Positions 1 to 8,669 are shown, numbered from the stretch's first letter. The stretch is 64,000 nt of DNA from Bacillus sp. SLBN-46 (GCF_031453555.1 NZ_JAVIZM010000001.1:2797001-2861000); one strand, 5' to 3'. Made by a program: numbers and translations. Notes: generated by a model from the letters alone, not told the origin.

Positions 1-817
1 AGAATATGAATGGCTTCATGGATGGTTAGAGGGCGAGCATGCACTTGAGGACATACACGAATATCTAATTGAAAATGGGATAAAAACAAAATCGAGTGAT
101 GCAGCAGTCTTAATTACCAAACTCATTTCCTTTAAAGATAAACTTAGTCAGGATGTTACCTATTTAAAATTATTATTTCGTTCTGTATTCGAACAGAATG
201 GGTTTGCTGTTATCTTTGTGGAAAAACGAAATGAAATTACCTTTATCCTTCTAAATAATCGACCGAAGAAAAATCTTAAGGAACGAATTAAAAGGTCCAT
301 TGATTCCATTCAGGACTCAGAATTCGTTAGAAAACAGAGTTCTGCAAAGCTTATTATTGCTGCTGGTAAATTTATTCAAGCATTCGATGACATACATAAG
401 AGCTATCAAACGGCAAAAGAGACTCTTCGGATTCAGCAAAAAATGACAAATAAACAAATTTATCATTTTTATGAAGATTTACATTTATATCGTCTGATTT
501 CGCAAATGAGTAAACATACTGATTTACAGGAGATTGCCTCTGAATACCTTCAACCAGTGATTCAGTATGACCAAAAATATAATGGTAAGTTGCTAGAGAC
601 ATTAAAGGCATACTTAGAATGTAATGGTTCGAAACAAGAAACCTCCAATAAGCTTTTTATAGTTAGACAGACACTCTATCATCGTTTACAAAAGCTTGAG
701 AATTTGTTAGGAGAGGACTTTATGGAACATGAAAAACGGATAGCTATTGAATTCATGCTACTTGTTTATGATTACTTGGCCGCCTCTCAGCCAAAGAAAA
801 TAAATCAGGTGCTTTAA
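1..817 (+). CDS. PucR/CdaR-type transcriptional regulator, C-terminal part (5' end outside window)
   Basis: The frame is open from base 2 to the stop at 817, so this is the last 271 codons of a longer gene. The C-terminal 60 residues (LLETLKAYLECNGSKQETS..., then VRQTLYHRLQKLENLLG) have the form of the PucR C-terminal helix-turn-helix. The part before it, with FVEKRNEITFILLNN, fits the CdaR-like middle domain. PucR regulators usually sit beside the catabolic genes they activate. The next genes on the same strand are a semialdehyde dehydrogenase and an aminotransferase, so control of those is the natural inference. An internal GTG at 218 could look like a start but lies inside the conserved domain. 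The effector is unknown. Confidence 0.8.
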   Translation, partial: EYEWLHGWLEGEHALEDIHEYLIENGIKTKSSDAAVLITKLISFKDKLSQDVTYLKLLFRSVFEQNGFAVIFVEKRNEITFILLNNRPKKNLKERIKRSIDSIQDSEFVRKQSSAKLIIAAGKFIQAFDDIHKSYQTAKETLRIQQKMTNKQIYHFYEDLHLYRLISQMSKHTDLQEIASEYLQPVIQYDQKYNGKLLETLKAYLECNGSKQETSNKLFIVRQTLYHRLQKLENLLGEDFMEHEKRIAIEFMLLVYDYLAASQPKKINQVL

Positions 818-969
818 ACCTAGGAACATGTTCATTTTGTCGAAGAAATACTTCTTTATGTTTTACGGAATGTCTAATGAATGCGGGAAGTAGTTTCGAG
901 ATAATAAGAGTATAAGTTATAAATTAACCGAATTTTACAATTATATTTGAAGAATGAGGAGGATAAAAC

Positions 970-2436
970 ATGAGCGTAACAAAAAACGAAACAATAGTAC
1001 TTAAAAATTTTATTAACGGTGAATGGGTAAGTTCGAACAGTGTGCAAACCCTAGATGTCCCTAATCCAGCCACGAATGAAGTAATCACTAAGGTCCCAGT
1101 GTCTTCAAAAGAAGATGTAAATCTTGCTGTAAGCGCAGCTAAGGAAGCATTTAAAAAGTGGAAAAACGTACCTGTACCAAAGCGTGCTAGGATTCTATTT
1201 AAATATCACTATTTATTAACAGAAAATCATGAGGAATTGGCTAGATTGATTGTTCAAGAGAATGGAAAGGCTTACAAAGAGGCTTATGGAGAAGTTCAAC
1301 GTGGTATCGAGTGTGTTGAATTTGCCTCAGGCGCTCCTACTTTAATGATGGGTGAAACCTTATCTGGTATTGCGGAGGATATCGATTCAGAAATGTTCCG
1401 TTACCCATTAGGTGTTGTTGGCGGAATTACTCCATTCAACTTCCCAATGATGGTGCCTCTATGGATGTTCCCACTAGCCGTTGCATGTGGAAACACCTTT
1501 GTATTAAAGCCATCTGAACGGACACCTATTTTAGCTAATCGATTAGCCGAGCTCTTTACTGAGGCAGGAGCACCAAATGGGGTTTTAAATGTAGTGCATG
1601 GTGCACACGATGTGGTTAACGGCTTACTAGAACATAAGGATATTGCAGCAATCTCCTTTGTAGGTTCACAACCGGTCGCAAAGTATGTATATGAGCGTGC
1701 TGCAGCAGAAGGAAAACGTGTTCAAGCACTCTCCGGAGCAAAGAACCACCACATAGTTATGCCAGATGCCGATATGGATAAGGCGGTACAACATATCATC
1801 AGTTCTACATTTGGCAGTGCAGGTCAACGCTGTATGGCATGTAGTGCCGTTGTCGTGGTGGGAGACAATGAGCCGTTTGTAGCAGCATTAAAGAAAAAGG
1901 CGGATGAATTAATTATCGGAAATGGTATGGACGATGAGGTATTATTAACTCCTATTATTCGTAAAGAACATCGTGATAAAGTACTCACTTACATTGAAAA
2001 GGGAATTTCTGAAGGTGCTGATTTAATCAGGGATGGCCGAAGAGAGATGGATGAACTTCCAGAAGGGAACTTCTTAGGACCTACCATCTTTGATCGTGTT
2101 ACCCCTGATATGACAATTGCAAAGGACGAAATCTTTGCTCCTGTCTTAAGCTTACTACGAGCAAAGGACTTAGACGAGGGATTGGAATATATTCGAAAAT
2201 CTAGGTATGGAAATGGTGCAACCATCTATACAAATAATGCAAAAGCGGTTCGACAGTTCCGTGAAGAAGCAGACGCAGGGATGCTTGGTATCAACGTTGG
2301 GGTCCCAGCAACAATGGCCTTTTTCCCATTCTCAGGCTGGAAGGATTCATTCTATGGTGACCTTCACGTCAACGGAAAAGACGGGCTAAACTTCTATACA
2401 CGTAAAAAAATGATTACTTCAAGGTTTGACGCATAA
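970..2436 (+). CDS. mmsA: CoA-acylating methylmalonate/malonate-semialdehyde dehydrogenase
   Basis: This 488-residue protein of the ALDH superfamily is collinear with B. subtilis IolA/MmsA. Diagnostic stretches are [16 protein letters not shown], the nucleotide-binding KPSERTP, and the catalytic region [14 protein letters not shown] with Cys288. It would oxidise malonic or methylmalonic semialdehyde to acetyl-CoA or propionyl-CoA with NAD and CoA. The start has AGGAGG at 957-962, seven bases upstream. It lies between a PucR-type regulator and an omega-aminotransferase. That aminotransferase would make the semialdehyde, which argues for beta-alanine or 3-aminoisobutyrate breakdown rather than inositol use; no other iol genes are present. 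Family assignment is secure, substrate inferred. Confidence 0.85.
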   Translation: MSVTKNETIVLKNFINGEWVSSNSVQTLDVPNPATNEVITKVPVSSKEDVNLAVSAAKEAFKKWKNVPVPKRARILFKYHYLLTENHEELARLIVQENGKAYKEAYGEVQRGIECVEFASGAPTLMMGETLSGIAEDIDSEMFRYPLGVVGGITPFNFPMMVPLWMFPLAVACGNTFVLKPSERTPILANRLAELFTEAGAPNGVLNVVHGAHDVVNGLLEHKDIAAISFVGSQPVAKYVYERAAAEGKRVQALSGAKNHHIVMPDADMDKAVQHIISSTFGSAGQRCMACSAVVVVGDNEPFVAALKKKADELIIGNGMDDEVLLTPIIRKEHRDKVLTYIEKGISEGADLIRDGRREMDELPEGNFLGPTIFDRVTPDMTIAKDEIFAPVLSLLRAKDLDEGLEYIRKSRYGNGATIYTNNAKAVRQFREEADAGMLGINVGVPATMAFFPFSGWKDSFYGDLHVNGKDGLNFYTRKKMITSRFDA

Positions 2437-2457
2437 ACATGGTATCTATAATACTTT

Positions 2458-2472
2458 TGGTGTCAGGCACCA
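2458..2472. repeat. Short palindrome TGGTGTCAGGCACCA before the aminotransferase
   Basis: Arms TGGTG and CACCA flank TCAGG in the gap between mmsA and the aminotransferase. It looks like a dispersed short palindrome of the type common in Bacillus intergenic regions. Only one copy was noticed in this window, so its repeat status is inferred. It has no T-run and is not an intrinsic terminator. Confidence 0.35.
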
Positions 2473-2496
2473 TCTAAAGAATTGGGGGTATACGAG

Positions 2497-3852
2497 ATGG
2501 TTCAAACAAGTCGACCGAATGAGACGTTATTGGAGCAGGATGATAAGTATGTTTGGCATTCGATGAAGCCATATAATCCGAAGGCAACGATTGTTGCGTC
2601 AAAAGCTGAAGGTTCATGGGTAACCGATGCAGATGGTAAACGCTATTTAGATGCGATGGCTGGACTGTGGTGTGTGAACGTCGGCTATGGCAGGACTGAG
2701 CTGGCTGAAGCCGCATATGAACAATTAAAAGAGATGGCATATTTTCCACTTTCACAAAGCCATGTACCAGCTATAAAATTAGCTGAAAAACTAAATGAAT
2801 TACTTGGCGATGAATACGTCATCTTTTTTTCAAACAGCGGGTCGGAGGCAAACGAAACAGCCTTTAAAATTGTACGCCAATACCATCAGCAAAAGGGTGA
2901 AAATAATCGCTATAAAATCGTTTCCCGTTACCGTGCTTATCACGGAAACTCTATGGGGGCTTTAGCTGCAACAGGGCAGGCTCAAAGGAAATACAAATAT
3001 GAACCACTTGCACCAGGGTTCATTCACGTCTCACCACCGGATTCCTACCGAGACGATACAAATGTGACAGATGCAAGGGAACTTTCCTCTGTAAAAGAAA
3101 TTGATCGGACAATGACTTGGGAATTAAGTGAGACGATTGCTGCTATGATTATGGAACCAATTATTACCGGTGGAGGAGTTCTTGTTCCACCAGATGGGTA
3201 TATGAAGGCAGCAAAAGAGGTTTGTGAAAAACACGGTGCCCTTCTAATTGTGGATGAGGTTATATGCGGCTTTGGCCGTACAGGTAAACCATTTGGTTTT
3301 ATGAACTACGGTATAAAACCAGATATTATTACCATGGCCAAAGGGATTACAAGCGCCTATTTACCACTTTCAGCGACTGCCGTCCGAAGAGAGATTTATG
3401 AAGCCTTTAAAGGATCGGAGGAATATGATTACTTCCGTCATGTGAATACCTTCGGTGGAAATCCAGCAGCTTGCGCACTTGCTTTGAAAAATCTTGAAAT
3501 TATGGAAAAGGAAGAACTGTTTGATCGTTCAAGGGACCTAGGTGAACAGTTATTAAATGATTTAACTAATCTTCTCCAGGATCATCCCTATGTAGGGAAT
3601 GTTCGTGGAAAAGGTTTGTTAATTGGGATTGAACTAGTTAGAGATAAAAATACAAAGGATCCTTTGGACGCTGAAAGGGTCAATCAAGTTATTGCCTATT
3701 GTAAGCAGGAAGGGATATTAATCGGTAAGAATGGAGCAACGGTAGCTGGTTTTAACAATGTTTTAACCTTAGCGCCACCATTGAATATTGAGCACAAGGA
3801 TCTACAATTTATCACTAAAACACTTACAGAGGCCCTGAGAAAAATTGAATAG
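2497..3852 (+). CDS. Class III PLP-dependent omega-aminotransferase (beta-alanine/taurine type)
   Basis: A 451-residue fold-type I aminotransferase of class III. Visible are the substrate-side motif HSMKPYNPK, the PLP phosphate-site SNSGSEANE, the aspartate in IVDEVICGFGRTG, and the Schiff-base lysine Lys282 in ITMAKGITSAYLPLSA. It would move the amino group of an omega-amino acid such as beta-alanine to pyruvate or 2-oxoglutarate, giving the semialdehyde consumed by the upstream dehydrogenase. A TTG at 2482 is in frame, but the GGGGGT at 2484-2489 is correctly spaced for ATG 2497. Taurine:pyruvate or GABA aminotransferase are alternatives; sequence alone does not separate them. Confidence 0.8.
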   Translation: MVQTSRPNETLLEQDDKYVWHSMKPYNPKATIVASKAEGSWVTDADGKRYLDAMAGLWCVNVGYGRTELAEAAYEQLKEMAYFPLSQSHVPAIKLAEKLNELLGDEYVIFFSNSGSEANETAFKIVRQYHQQKGENNRYKIVSRYRAYHGNSMGALAATGQAQRKYKYEPLAPGFIHVSPPDSYRDDTNVTDARELSSVKEIDRTMTWELSETIAAMIMEPIITGGGVLVPPDGYMKAAKEVCEKHGALLIVDEVICGFGRTGKPFGFMNYGIKPDIITMAKGITSAYLPLSATAVRREIYEAFKGSEEYDYFRHVNTFGGNPAACALALKNLEIMEKEELFDRSRDLGEQLLNDLTNLLQDHPYVGNVRGKGLLIGIELVRDKNTKDPLDAERVNQVIAYCKQEGILIGKNGATVAGFNNVLTLAPPLNIEHKDLQFITKTLTEALRKIE

Positions 3853-3862
3853 AAGATATATG

Positions 3863-3910
3863 AGAACATTTGTCACCTTACATTTTGTAACTGACAAATG
3901 TTCTTTTTTT
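3863..3910 (+). terminator. Rho-independent terminator after the aminotransferase
   Basis: Perfect 13-bp arms AGAACATTTGTCA (3863-3875) and TGACAAATGTTCT (3892-3904) are followed by a run of T. It ends the PucR/mmsA/aminotransferase block and separates it from the BMC operon. Confidence 0.9.
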
Positions 3911-4007
3911 CATGAAAGAAAATGTTCACGAAATGGACATAACAGGAAATATCTAGGTCAATTCTATAATCAAGAGAAAAAAATGTCGAAATACTCCGAA
4001 AGAGTGA

Positions 4008-4035
4008 TTGACAGAAATGGAGCATCGGTTATAAT
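4008..4035 (+). promoter_or_regulatory. SigA-type promoter of the BMC operon
   Basis: TTGACA at 4008-4013 and TATAAT at 4030-4035 are separated by 16 bp, both exact consensus hexamers. It lies 138 bp before the deoR start and would give a leader of about 130 nt that contains the cre box and an inverted repeat. The 320-base gap 3853-4173 holds this promoter, the preceding terminator and these operators. Confidence 0.75.
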
Positions 4036-4099
4036 TAAATTGGCAAATGTTCATCCAAGATTTACATAATTTCATTTATCTTTATTTTTTTATCAAAGA

Positions 4100-4113
4100 T
4101 GTAACCGTTTACT
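4100..4113 (+). promoter_or_regulatory. Candidate CcpA cre box in the BMC operon leader
   Basis: TGTAACCGTTTACT matches the cre consensus TGWAANCGNTNWCA at all but the last position. It lies downstream of the predicted promoter, where CcpA bound to cre would block elongation. This implies glucose repression of the BMC operon. Confidence 0.65.
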
Positions 4114-4115
4114 TG

Positions 4116-4139
4116 TTTGAAAAGAAAGGGAGTTTCAAA
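4116..4139 (+). promoter_or_regulatory. Inverted repeat TTTGAAA-N10-TTTCAAA, possible DeoR operator
   Basis: Seven-base arms at 4116-4122 and 4133-4139 lie just before the regulator gene. The TTGAA/TTCAA half-sites resemble those of the B. subtilis DeoR operator as remembered, but the spacing differs. The assignment is inferred from its place next to a DeoR-type gene. Confidence 0.35.
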
Positions 4140-4173
4140 TTTTCATATTATTTAAGATTAGGTGAATGTACTT

Positions 4174-5124
4174 ATGGCGGATGAAAAAATTTCGCGCCTC
4201 GTTGAAGTGGCTAAATTGTATTACCAATTAGACTATAGTCAACAGGACATTGCGAAAAAGTTAGGTATTTCCCGCCCCACCGTCTCAAGGCTTTTGATGC
4301 AAGCCGTCCAGGAAGGCGTTGTTCATATTAAAATATGTGATCCGGCTGAGGATGTTCAGGAACTCGCAGCACAGGTTAAGGAGCTTTTTCAATTAAAACA
4401 TTGTATTGTCGCTCCAATCCCTGAGTACGAAGATGAACTGATAAAAGATAAGCTAGGAGAAGTTTCCGCGGGTTACTTAAATGACATTGTCCAAAGCGGC
4501 GATACCATTGGAATTACTTGGGGAACAACCCTTTTTCAACTAGTGAAAAATTTGCAGCCTAAGAACGTGAAGGATGTCACTGTTGTCCAGCTTAATGGTG
4601 GGGTGAGTTACTCAGAGTCAAATACTTATGCTTCAGAAATTATCAATGGATTAGCCAATGCATTTCATACGACACCTCATTTTTTACCTGTTCCTGCTGT
4701 TGTTGACCACATTGTTGTCAAGCAAGCAATCATTGCGGACAGGCATGTCAACAAAATATTAGAACTAGGGAAACAGGCAAACATTGCTATTTTTACAGTG
4801 GGTGAGCCGGGGGAAAACTCTACTTTGATGCATGCAGGCTATTTTTTAGACAATGATGTAGAAATTCTCAGAGCGAATAATACGGTTGGGGATATATGCT
4901 CTAGATTTATTGATATTGAAGGGCGTATAAGCCATGAAGCTTTAAATGATCGAACAATCGGTATTGAGCTCTCCCATTTAGCGGAAAAAGAGTTTGGCAT
5001 TCTTATTGCAGGAGGAAATTCAAAAATTGATGGGATCTTTGGTGCCTTAAAGGGCAAGCATGCCAATGTTCTCATAACCGACCAATATACTGCCAAGGCT
5101 TTACTCGAAATGGGAGGTGATTAG
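4174..5124 (+). CDS. deoR: SorC/DeoR-family deoxyribonucleoside-type regulator of the BMC operon
   Basis: A 316-residue SorC-family protein. The N-terminal helix-turn-helix (LDYSQQDIAKKLGISRPTVS) is followed by a sugar-phosphate-binding domain with GITWGTTLFQ, NDRTIGIEL and GKHANVLITDQYTAKALL. These stretches run collinear with B. subtilis DeoR, which is induced by deoxyribose-5-phosphate. It is the first gene of the BMC operon, with PduL starting 5 bases after its stop, so autoregulation and control of the whole operon are likely. An in-frame GTG lies at 4162, but the AGGTGA at 4160-4165 suits ATG 4174. The presence of DERA in the same operon supports deoxyribose-5-phosphate as inducer. Confidence 0.8.
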   Translation: MADEKISRLVEVAKLYYQLDYSQQDIAKKLGISRPTVSRLLMQAVQEGVVHIKICDPAEDVQELAAQVKELFQLKHCIVAPIPEYEDELIKDKLGEVSAGYLNDIVQSGDTIGITWGTTLFQLVKNLQPKNVKDVTVVQLNGGVSYSESNTYASEIINGLANAFHTTPHFLPVPAVVDHIVVKQAIIADRHVNKILELGKQANIAIFTVGEPGENSTLMHAGYFLDNDVEILRANNTVGDICSRFIDIEGRISHEALNDRTIGIELSHLAEKEFGILIAGGNSKIDGIFGALKGKHANVLITDQYTAKALLEMGGD

Positions 5125-5129
5125 CATTA

Positions 5130-5789
5130 ATGGATAAAGAAAAAATTAGAGTACTAGTTGAAGAGATTGTCAAAGCCACTCTAAAACAACCAAAGCAAAT
5201 ACCTATAGCAGCTTCGAACCGGCATATTCACTTATCGCCCGAACATGTGGACAGATTATTTGGAAAAGGTTATCAATTAAACAAGCTGAAGGATTTGTCA
5301 CAACCCAATCAATTTGCAGCAAAGGAAACAGTCACATTGATTGGTCCTAAGGGTAAGATTCAAAATGTCCGAGTTCTTGGTCCTGCTCGGGGAAGTACAC
5401 AAGTGGAAGTATCCTTATTTGATGGCTTTACATTAGGTGTAAAACCTCCTATTCGTAACTCCGGTGATATTAAAGGATCAGAGGCTATTACGATTCAAGG
5501 ACCCCGAGGACAAGTCACGATTAATGAGGGTTTGATTTGTGCAGCTCGCCATATTCATATGCATATAAGTGATGGTGAAAGTTTTGGTGTTTCTGACGGA
5601 GATCGTGTTCAAGTAAGAGTCGAGGGTGAACGCGGAGTTATTTTTTCAAATGTACTTATTCGTGTTTCACCAAAATACAAACTTGAAATGCATATCGATA
5701 TTGATGAAGCAAATGCAGCAAACATCAAAAATGGACAGCTTGGTGAAATTGTAGCCATTGAAAGTCGAGTGCAAGTGAGCGGGGGTTGA
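5130..5789 (+). CDS. pduL: PduL-type phosphotransacylase with N-terminal encapsulation helix
   Basis: A 219-residue PduL family protein, the phosphate:acyl-CoA acyltransferase of BMCs (acetyl-CoA + Pi to acetyl phosphate + CoA), which regenerates CoA inside the shell. Two metal-binding histidine motifs are visible: SNRHIHLS (His32, His34) and AARHIHMHI (His141, His143, His145). The first 20 residues (DKEKIRVLVEEIVKATLKQ) form an amphipathic helix ahead of the catalytic fold and match the tags on four other enzymes here. A GGGAGG at 5113-5118 within the end of deoR serves as ribosome binding site. The stop overlaps the next start. No acetate kinase gene is in the window. Confidence 0.9.
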   Translation: MDKEKIRVLVEEIVKATLKQPKQIPIAASNRHIHLSPEHVDRLFGKGYQLNKLKDLSQPNQFAAKETVTLIGPKGKIQNVRVLGPARGSTQVEVSLFDGFTLGVKPPIRNSGDIKGSEAITIQGPRGQVTINEGLICAARHIHMHISDGESFGVSDGDRVQVRVEGERGVIFSNVLIRVSPKYKLEMHIDIDEANAANIKNGQLGEIVAIESRVQVSGG

Positions 5790-6523
5790 TGCTGGTGGAT
5801 ATCCAATCACAGATTAAAATATTAGTCCAGCAAGTGGTGGAAGCTTACTTAAAAGATAAAATACTAGAGAATGAGAAAAAGCCGATTGCTATTCTATTAG
5901 GTTATCAATCTCCAAATCCTTCTCATGTTTTGGAAGCGATTACCCCGCTCCTTAATACTTACGAAGTAAAATTGATTGTATCAAAAGAGTGGGCTAACTC
6001 ATATTCAACTATTAGCGAACGACCATTTGTTTTATTAGAAGAGATTAATCAGCAAGAATTGACTACGATTATTGAAGAATCATCCGTTCTTGTGGTTCCT
6101 GCTGCTTCCTATCAATTGTTATCCAAGCTGGCATTAACAATGGATGATGAGCTGGCAGTTTGGGTTGCTATTCAATATCAATTACTTGGAAAGCCTGTTG
6201 TTATCGCAAGCAATGGGGTAGAACCAAATGTTTATCAACAAATTCATGCTCCACATACTGTTCAGGAGCGCATACAGTCTTACATAAGACAGATTCAGAC
6301 TGACCAGGTGAAATGGGTACCGTTAAATAAGCTTACTCAAACGGTGGAACATCAATTTACTGCTTACGAAGAAAAGCAGTCCCTTATTCTAGCGAAGCAT
6401 GTGGAAAAGGCCTTTCACACAGGATTAAAGGAACTAGTTGTTCCGCTAAGGAGTAAGATTACTCCTTCAGCAAAGGATTTAGCGAAAGAATTAAAGATTG
6501 TGATTACGAAATCAGACGCTTGA
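5789..6523 (+). CDS. Flavoprotein-like BMC-associated protein with encapsulation helix
   Basis: A 244-residue protein of unclear function. The tag-like N-terminus (IQSQIKILVQQVVEAYLKD) is followed by a Rossmann-like region resembling the flavoprotein (Pfam 02441) fold: IAILLGYQSP, then LVVPAASYQLLSKLAL..DDELA, then GKPVVIASNG. The C-terminus ends in ITPSAKDLAKELKIVI, a motif also seen at the end of BMC-linked proteins such as EutT-type cobalamin adenosyltransferases. The ATG at 5789 shares a base with the pduL stop; GTG 5795 is an alternative. It is probably an encapsulated flavin-binding or cofactor-handling protein. The reaction is unknown. Confidence 0.6.
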   Translation: MLVDIQSQIKILVQQVVEAYLKDKILENEKKPIAILLGYQSPNPSHVLEAITPLLNTYEVKLIVSKEWANSYSTISERPFVLLEEINQQELTTIIEESSVLVVPAASYQLLSKLALTMDDELAVWVAIQYQLLGKPVVIASNGVEPNVYQQIHAPHTVQERIQSYIRQIQTDQVKWVPLNKLTQTVEHQFTAYEEKQSLILAKHVEKAFHTGLKELVVPLRSKITPSAKDLAKELKIVITKSDA

Positions 6524-6536
6524 AAGGAGGGACGCA

Positions 6537-6836
6537 ATGATTATTTGTAAGGTAGTTGGTTCCATTGTATCCACCACTAAAGCAGAGAAGTTGACTGGGA
6601 AGAAACTTCTTATTGTACAGCCATTAGATATGAAGAGTATCGAGGAAGACGGAAAACCATTCGTTGCTATTGATACTGTAGGATCTGGCGTCGGAGAGGT
6701 TGTATTACTAGTCAGCGGAAGCTCAGCAAGACAAACCGAAATTACAAACGGTGTCCCCGTTGATGCGGCAATTGTAGGGATTGTCGATCAAATTGAAATA
6801 CAAGGGTCATTAACCTTTAAAAAAGGAGGTAATTAA
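6537..6836 (+). CDS. BMC-P pentameric shell vertex protein (EutN/CcmL family)
   Basis: A 99-residue EutN/CcmL-type protein: MIICKVVGSIVSTTKAEKLTGKKLLIVQPL, a central AIDTVGSGVGEVVLLVSGSSAR and a C-terminal AAIVGIVDQIEI. These are hallmarks of the pentameric vertex subunits that cap the twelve corners of a microcompartment. It starts from ATG with AAAGGAGG and is 14 bases downstream of the flavoprotein-like gene. It is the longest of three BMC-P paralogs in the operon. Its C-terminal tail (QGSLTFKKGGN) is absent from the others. Confidence 0.9.
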   Translation: MIICKVVGSIVSTTKAEKLTGKKLLIVQPLDMKSIEEDGKPFVAIDTVGSGVGEVVLLVSGSSARQTEITNGVPVDAAIVGIVDQIEIQGSLTFKKGGN

Positions 6837-6838
6837 TT

Positions 6839-8266
6839 TTGCAAATAAATGAAACCGATATCAAAAAAATGGTTGAACAAGTGCTTCAGCAATTAGGTCA
6901 AAACCAAACGGCTGATACACCTGCTTCCCCACAAAATGATATTAGCTTAGGCGATGGTGTGTTTGCAACTGTTGACGAAGCTGCAGCTGCAGCAAGAGTT
7001 GCATGGGAAAAGCTTCGTAAACTGCCATTGTCAACAAGAAGACAAATGATTGAAAACATGAGAGAAACAAGCCGCAAGCATGTTAATGAATTAGCACAGC
7101 TTGCAGTAGAAGAAACAAAACTTGGTAGAGTCGGAGATAAAGTTGCCAAAATTCTTTTAGCAACAAATAAGACACCTGGCGTGGAAGACCTAGTTAGCAC
7201 CACTTATTCTGGTGATGATGGTTTAACACTTGTTGAATATGCACCAATTGGAGTATTTGGTTCCATTACACCTTCTACGAACCCGGCAGCAACCGTTATT
7301 AACAATTCGATCTCATTGATTGCCGCAGGTAATACGGTTGTTTACAATCCACATCCAAGTGCAAAACAAGTTTCAATTAGAACACTTAAACTTTTAAACC
7401 AAGCGATTGTAGCAGCGGGCGGTCCTGAAAATACTCTAACATCGGTGGCAGCACCTAATTTAGAGACGTCAGCACAAGTCATGAACCATCCAAAGGTTAA
7501 CGCACTTGTGGTTACCGGCGGAGGACCTGTTGTAAAAGCAGCGATGTCTGTAGGTAAAAAAGTAATTGCAGCAGGGCCAGGTAATCCTCCTGTTGTTGTA
7601 GATGAAACAGCGATTATTTCAAAAGCAGCAGCAGATATTGTTAAGGGTGCAAGCTTTGATAACAATGTACTATGTACAGCTGAAAAAGAAGTATTTGTTG
7701 TTGACAAGGTGGCTAATGCCCTTAAGGCAGAAATGGTAAAGAATGGGGCTATTGAACTTAAAGGCTTCCAATTCGAAAAACTACTTGAAACAGTCCTTGT
7801 GAAGAAAAACGATAAGTTTTATCCAAACAGAGACTACATTGGAAAAGATGCCTCTGTTATTTTACAAGCTGCAGGCATTCAAGCAGGTCCAAACGTGAAG
7901 CTCATTATTGCTGAAACGTCAAAGGATCACCCATTAGTGATGACAGAAATGTTAATGCCAGTTTTACCGATTGTCAGAGTTCCTGATGTCGATAAAGCCA
8001 TTGAGTTAGCCGTTATTGCTGAAAAGGGTAACCGTCATACAGCGATTATGCACTCACAAAATGTAACCAACTTAACAAAAATGGCACAAGAAATTCAAGC
8101 GACCATTTTTGTTAAAAATGGTCCATCTGTTGCAGGACTTGGCTTTGAAAGTGAAGGATTCACCACACTAACCATTGCAGGCCCAACAGGTGAAGGATTA
8201 ACTAGTGCTAAAACATTTACGCGCCAGCGCCGCTGTGTTTTAGTTGATGGATTTAGAATCATATAG
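6839..8266 (+). CDS. BMC CoA-acylating aldehyde dehydrogenase (PduP/EutE type)
   Basis: A 475-residue acylating aldehyde dehydrogenase that oxidises acetaldehyde (or propionaldehyde) with NAD and CoA to the acyl-CoA. The catalytic motif GASFDNNVLCTAEKEVFVVD contains Cys279, as in PduP and EutE. The N-terminus (MQINETDIKKMVEQVLQQLG) is a classic encapsulation helix followed by a flexible linker. The start is TTG at 6839, set by AGGAGG at 6824-6829; later ATGs would remove the tag. With DERA in the operon, acetaldehyde is the expected substrate. NADH must be reoxidised, but no BMC-type alcohol dehydrogenase is in the operon. Confidence 0.9.
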   Translation: MQINETDIKKMVEQVLQQLGQNQTADTPASPQNDISLGDGVFATVDEAAAAARVAWEKLRKLPLSTRRQMIENMRETSRKHVNELAQLAVEETKLGRVGDKVAKILLATNKTPGVEDLVSTTYSGDDGLTLVEYAPIGVFGSITPSTNPAATVINNSISLIAAGNTVVYNPHPSAKQVSIRTLKLLNQAIVAAGGPENTLTSVAAPNLETSAQVMNHPKVNALVVTGGGPVVKAAMSVGKKVIAAGPGNPPVVVDETAIISKAAADIVKGASFDNNVLCTAEKEVFVVDKVANALKAEMVKNGAIELKGFQFEKLLETVLVKKNDKFYPNRDYIGKDASVILQAAGIQAGPNVKLIIAETSKDHPLVMTEMLMPVLPIVRVPDVDKAIELAVIAEKGNRHTAIMHSQNVTNLTKMAQEIQATIFVKNGPSVAGLGFESEGFTTLTIAGPTGEGLTSAKTFTRQRRCVLVDGFRII

Positions 8267-8280
8267 TGGGGTGTTTGTAA

Positions 8281-8661
8281 TTGGCTAAGGCAAAAGAAGA
8301 AAAAACCGTCACTTCACAAGAAGAAAAAGCAAAAAAACAAGAAAAACCAAAATTAGAGGTTATAACTAAAGGAGGAAATAAAATGAGTCAAGAAGCATTA
8401 GGAATGATCGAAACAAAAGGTTTAGTAGGTGCAATTGAGGCAGCAGATGCTATGGTTAAAGCTGCAAACGTAACGTTAGTTGGAAGAGAATTAGTTGGTG
8501 CTGGTCTTGTTACTGTAATGGTTCGCGGTGATGTAGGTGCCGTTAAGGCTGCAACAGAAGCTGGTGCAGAAGCAGCTCAGCGTGTGGGCTCATTACTATC
8601 TGTACATGTCATTCCACGTCCAAACGGAGATGTAGAAGGTATCCTACCAAAGACTGAATAA
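8281..8661 (+). CDS. BMC-H hexameric shell protein, with optional 34-residue Lys/Glu-rich N-terminal extension
   Basis: The core (residues 35-126) is a PduA-like BMC-H domain: [39 protein letters not shown], and a C-terminal [17 protein letters not shown]. It forms hexagonal shell tiles; the pore loop reads LVGAG. Two starts are possible. ATG 8383 has AAAGGAGG at an ideal distance and gives a standard 92-residue BMC-H. TTG 8281, with GGGGTG at 8268-8273, adds 34 charged residues. The 34 upstream codons are fully open and close an otherwise odd 116-base gap after the dehydrogenase gene. Both forms may be made, as for PduB/PduB'. The core is about four-fifths identical to the second BMC-H at 10300. 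Confidence 0.88.
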   Translation: MAKAKEEKTVTSQEEKAKKQEKPKLEVITKGGNKMSQEALGMIETKGLVGAIEAADAMVKAANVTLVGRELVGAGLVTVMVRGDVGAVKAATEAGAEAAQRVGSLLSVHVIPRPNGDVEGILPKTE

Positions 8662-8669
8662 GGGGCAAC

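Noticed and set aside
824..833. GAACATGTTC after the PucR gene as a LexA box
   Set aside because: Only two bases separate GAAC and GTTC; the LexA core needs four. It is a simple palindrome, possibly a regulator site, without further support.
3845..4069. 74-codon open frame after the aminotransferase
   Set aside because: It runs through the perfect terminator hairpin and the BMC operon promoter, has no ribosome binding site and no protein-like composition.
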